Shown piece after piece: positions 61,936 to 64,000 of a DNA stretch of 64,000 nucleotides; positions within the stretch are counted from its first letter, which is position 1, and each line of letters starts with the position of its first letter. Origin of the DNA: JAKASV01 sp963754845 (GTDB lineage Bacteria > Babelota > Babeliae > Babelales > Vermiphilaceae); contig CAVWHE010000001.1 in the NCBI GenBank assembly GCA_963754845.1, forward strand, positions 124,001 through 188,000, read 5' to 3'. Both the position numbers and the translations under genes were made by a program. The notes under the pieces are model-generated. The model did no database searches, was not told the DNA's origin, and was given only the letters and a program-made list of their open reading frames with translations.

Positions 61936-62754
61936 TTACGTACACCAGGAGCGTACAAGGTTGAGATCAACTCTTTCGTCATCCTCGGACAGCGCAGGGA
62001 GTTCGATGATGATGGGCACGTTCTGAAGGCGGACGTCCATAACAAAGTCTTTGAGCTCGTGTGCTCCGAGGACTCCGTGGCCGATGCGGCAATGCTGATC
62101 GTGGCGTGCCCCGCGCAGTACCGTTGTGTCGTTGCAGTGAATAAGAGCGATGCGGTCTGCGCCGAGTGTCGCATCAAGTTCGCTCATCGTTTCTTGTCGT
62201 CCTTCATAACTCGTAAGATCGTAGCCAAGGGCGTGAGCGTGCGCTGTGTCGATGCAAAAACCCACTGCCTCCGGCCGATCGATCTTTTCAAGGATGAGTT
62301 TAAGATCGACTAATGCTCCGCCCCACGAAGGGCGCCCAAAGGCGACATTTTCAAGGACAAAAGTTAGTTCCGGGTATACACGAATGGCCCAATTGATGGT
62401 GCGTGCGATGGAATCAATACCTCGCGTAGGATCGTCTGAGGAACCGGGGTGGAGAACCACGTGCGTGAAACCAAGCTCGCGCGCAGCGGCAAGTTCTTGT
62501 CTGAGGGCCGGGTGCCTCGCCATCGTTGTACTTGCGATGTTGATGCGGTAGGACGTGTGGACAAAAAGGGGGGCGTGCCTAGACTCCTTGAAATGCGTGA
62601 GGGCCTCGGTGTCACGCGCGTCGAAGGACTGCATCCCTGCTGGGGCCGTGTATAAAAAGCACTGAAAGAAAGGGATGTCGAAACGCACGGCCTTTTCGAT
62701 GAGTTCTCCGATGCTTCTTTGGTAGCGCAGGTGCAACCCGATGAGGCGCTTCAT
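61936..62754 (-). CDS. nfo: Endonuclease IV (AP endonuclease)
   Basis: 272 residues. A TIM-barrel AP endonuclease of the Nfo family for base-excision repair. Zinc ligands are visible in order: FVHTSY (His), HVVLHPGS (His), FVLENV (Glu), CIDTAHAHALGYD (Asp, His), IALIHCND (His/Asp), HDQHCRIGHGVLG (Asp, His) and PIIIELPAL (Glu). It starts 12 bp after the stop of the phosphohexomutase gene on the same strand, so the two are co-transcribed; the ribosome binding site is weak. Slightly short compared with the usual 275-290 residues. Confidence 0.93.
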   Translation of the reverse strand: MKRLIGLHLRYQRSIGELIEKAVRFDIPFFQCFLYTAPAGMQSFDARDTEALTHFKESRHAPLFVHTSYRINIASTTMARHPALRQELAAARELGFTHVVLHPGSSDDPTRGIDSIARTINWAIRVYPELTFVLENVAFGRPSWGGALVDLKLILEKIDRPEAVGFCIDTAHAHALGYDLTSYEGRQETMSELDATLGADRIALIHCNDTTVLRGARHDQHCRIGHGVLGAHELKDFVMDVRLQNVPIIIELPALSEDDERVDLNLVRSWCT

Positions 62755-62766
62755 GCTAGCCGATGT

Positions 62767-64000
62767 TTATGGCAGGTATGTGTCGATAACTTCGCGGCTC
62801 ATATGGCGTTCAAGGAGGACGGCAAAATCTCTTTTTATGCGCTCGAAGCCCTCGGGGGTGTCAGATTCAAATCTGAGGCATATGACGGGTTGCGTGTTGG
62901 AAGCGCGTGCCAGCCCCCATCCGTAGGGCATTGTCACGCGTACACCATCGACGGACACAAGGTGCGCACCCGGTACGGTGGCAAAGTGCTGTTGAATAGT
63001 ATCAACGACGGCTGGAACTTTGGCTGGGTCGCACGGTACACGCAGTGCCGGACAGTTGTAAACAGTCGGAAAAACGTGTAAAAGTTCGCTCAGTGATTCG
63101 TGTGTCTCTTGAAGAAGTTCTATGAGGCGCATCATCGCATAAATACCGTCATCAAAACCAAAGTAACGATCGGCGAAAGTAAAATGACAACTCAGTTCGC
63201 CGCCCATGAGGGCATGCTCGCGTTTTAGCGCGGCCTTAATATTTGCATGGCCCGTTGGAACCATGAGCACCCTCGCGCCCCACGATTCGAGGGTTCGCAC
63301 GAGGGCTAACGAACTTGTGATGTCGCACACAATGGTTGCACCAGGGTTTTTGGCGAGGACCGGTTGTGCTAAAAGTGCCAAGAGTTTGTCGCCCGGCACA
63401 AGGTATCCGCTGCGTGTCATAGGTGCCATGCGGTCGGCATCGCCATCAAGACCAATGCCGTACATGAGGCTGTCGTCGCCGGCAAGAGCATATCTGACGT
63501 CGGCCATGTTTTCTTCAATGATGGGATCGGCGGTATGGTGAGGGTACGTTCCATCGACATCGGCGTATAAAAGCCTTACGCCACGAAGCCCGAGCATATC
63601 AACAAGGGTGGGCATGACGGTGCCGGCGACACCATTGCCGCAATCGACGACGATGGGAAGTTCTCGACCGGCAAGGTGCCAAAAATGGCTCGCCAGCCAC
63701 CCGCAGTATGCATCGTTGATGGGGTGCTCACGTATGTGCCCACGCTGCGGTGACGAAAGATGAGCTCCTTTGAAGTACCACGCGCGGAGTTCCTCGATAT
63801 CGCGGCCCCAGAGACTTTCGCGCCCCAGGCACAGCTTGAAACCGTTGTACTCCCGAGTGTTATGCGAAGCCGTGATCATTATGCCAGCGTCGTAAGGCAT
63901 TGTGTGGAGGCTAAAATAGAGTGTCGGTGATGGACACATGCCAAGGTCAACGACATCCAAGCCACTAGCAACGATGGCCGCGCACACGTTTTCGTGAATA
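62767..64000 (-). CDS. Phosphomannomutase/phosphoglucomutase, 5' end beyond the window
   Basis: The frame is open to the right edge (IHENVCAAIVASGLDVVDLG), so the N-terminal ~50 residues are missing. An alpha-D-phosphohexomutase of the AlgC/ManB type: MITASHNTREYNGFK carries the phosphoserine, GLDGDADRMAPM the metal loop, GELSCHFTF the sugar loop. The C-terminal phosphate-binding loop is LARASNTQPVICLRFE rather than the R-x-SGTE of GlmM, which fits the PMM/PGM subgroup (RASNTxP). It interconverts hexose-1- and -6-phosphates for surface glycans. A different enzyme from the glmM at 21337. Confidence 0.92.
   Translation of the reverse strand, partial: IHENVCAAIVASGLDVVDLGMCPSPTLYFSLHTMPYDAGIMITASHNTREYNGFKLCLGRESLWGRDIEELRAWYFKGAHLSSPQRGHIREHPINDAYCGWLASHFWHLAGRELPIVVDCGNGVAGTVMPTLVDMLGLRGVRLLYADVDGTYPHHTADPIIEENMADVRYALAGDDSLMYGIGLDGDADRMAPMTRSGYLVPGDKLLALLAQPVLAKNPGATIVCDITSSLALVRTLESWGARVLMVPTGHANIKAALKREHALMGGELSCHFTFADRYFGFDDGIYAMMRLIELLQETHESLSELLHVFPTVYNCPALRVPCDPAKVPAVVDTIQQHFATVPGAHLVSVDGVRVTMPYGWGLARASNTQPVICLRFESDTPEGFERIKRDFAVLLERHMSREVIDTYLP

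Overview
The window looks like part of the chromosome of a host-associated Gram-negative-type bacterium with mixed, medium base composition. The mix of genes fits Candidatus Dependentiae (TM6) or a similar intracellular or epibiotic lineage: a few universal housekeeping genes, three coupled ankyrin-repeat genes plus an ankyrin lipoprotein, a DUF2608-type HAD phosphatase, a chagasin-type protease inhibitor, many secreted proteins of unknown family, and a tandem family of cysteine-rich surface proteins. This placement is an inference from gene content; no rRNA gene is present.

Layout. Positions 1-9966 hold a partial unknown gene and then five minus-strand genes for secreted proteins (low complexity, coiled coil, a Pro-Ser-Thr minisatellite); two of these (7451-9022 and 9064-9966) are paralogues. 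Positions 10334-18334 are housekeeping: yebC, yicC, an ankyrin lipoprotein, ileS (opposite strand), murD and a SEDS-family ftsW/rodA. Positions 18340-21066 hold two secreted proteins, one with a macro-domain-like C-terminus preceded by a promoter and a folded leader ending in a U-run. Positions 21337-23900 are a cdaA-ybbR-glmM operon (minus strand) in which the diadenylate cyclase has lost its usual catalytic motifs. An intact IS5-family element lies at 24202-25049. Positions 27493-40058 hold six tandem paralogues of about 520-690 aa that appear to be outer-membrane beta-barrel proteins, several with a cysteine-rich insert just before the last strand. Positions 40123-47186 hold a chagasin-like inhibitor, unknown secreted proteins, prfB, a secreted seven-repeat WD40/Fn3 protein, a family 2 glycosyltransferase and a small lipoprotein. 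Positions 47186-52432 hold nrdG-nrdD (anaerobic ribonucleotide reductase), a HAD phosphatase, a decayed 2H phosphoesterase and an intact secreted 2H phosphoesterase. Positions 52728-56561 hold leuS, two small secreted proteins, tRNA-Gln(TTG) and spoVG. Positions 56916-61923 hold the ankyrin operon. The right edge has nfo (endonuclease IV) and a truncated phosphomannomutase/phosphoglucomutase.

How the parts fit: wall and envelope synthesis (glmM, murD, ftsW, the edge phosphohexomutase, possible c-di-AMP control) sits among a large export programme. The surface-protein array, ankyrin proteins, 2H phosphoesterase, macro-like protein, WD40 protein and chagasin inhibitor all carry export signals and are good candidates for contact with a eukaryotic host. 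Most starts were chosen by strong purine-rich ribosome binding sites (GGAGG/GAGGG type) 4-10 nt upstream, often several codons inside the longest possible reading frame.
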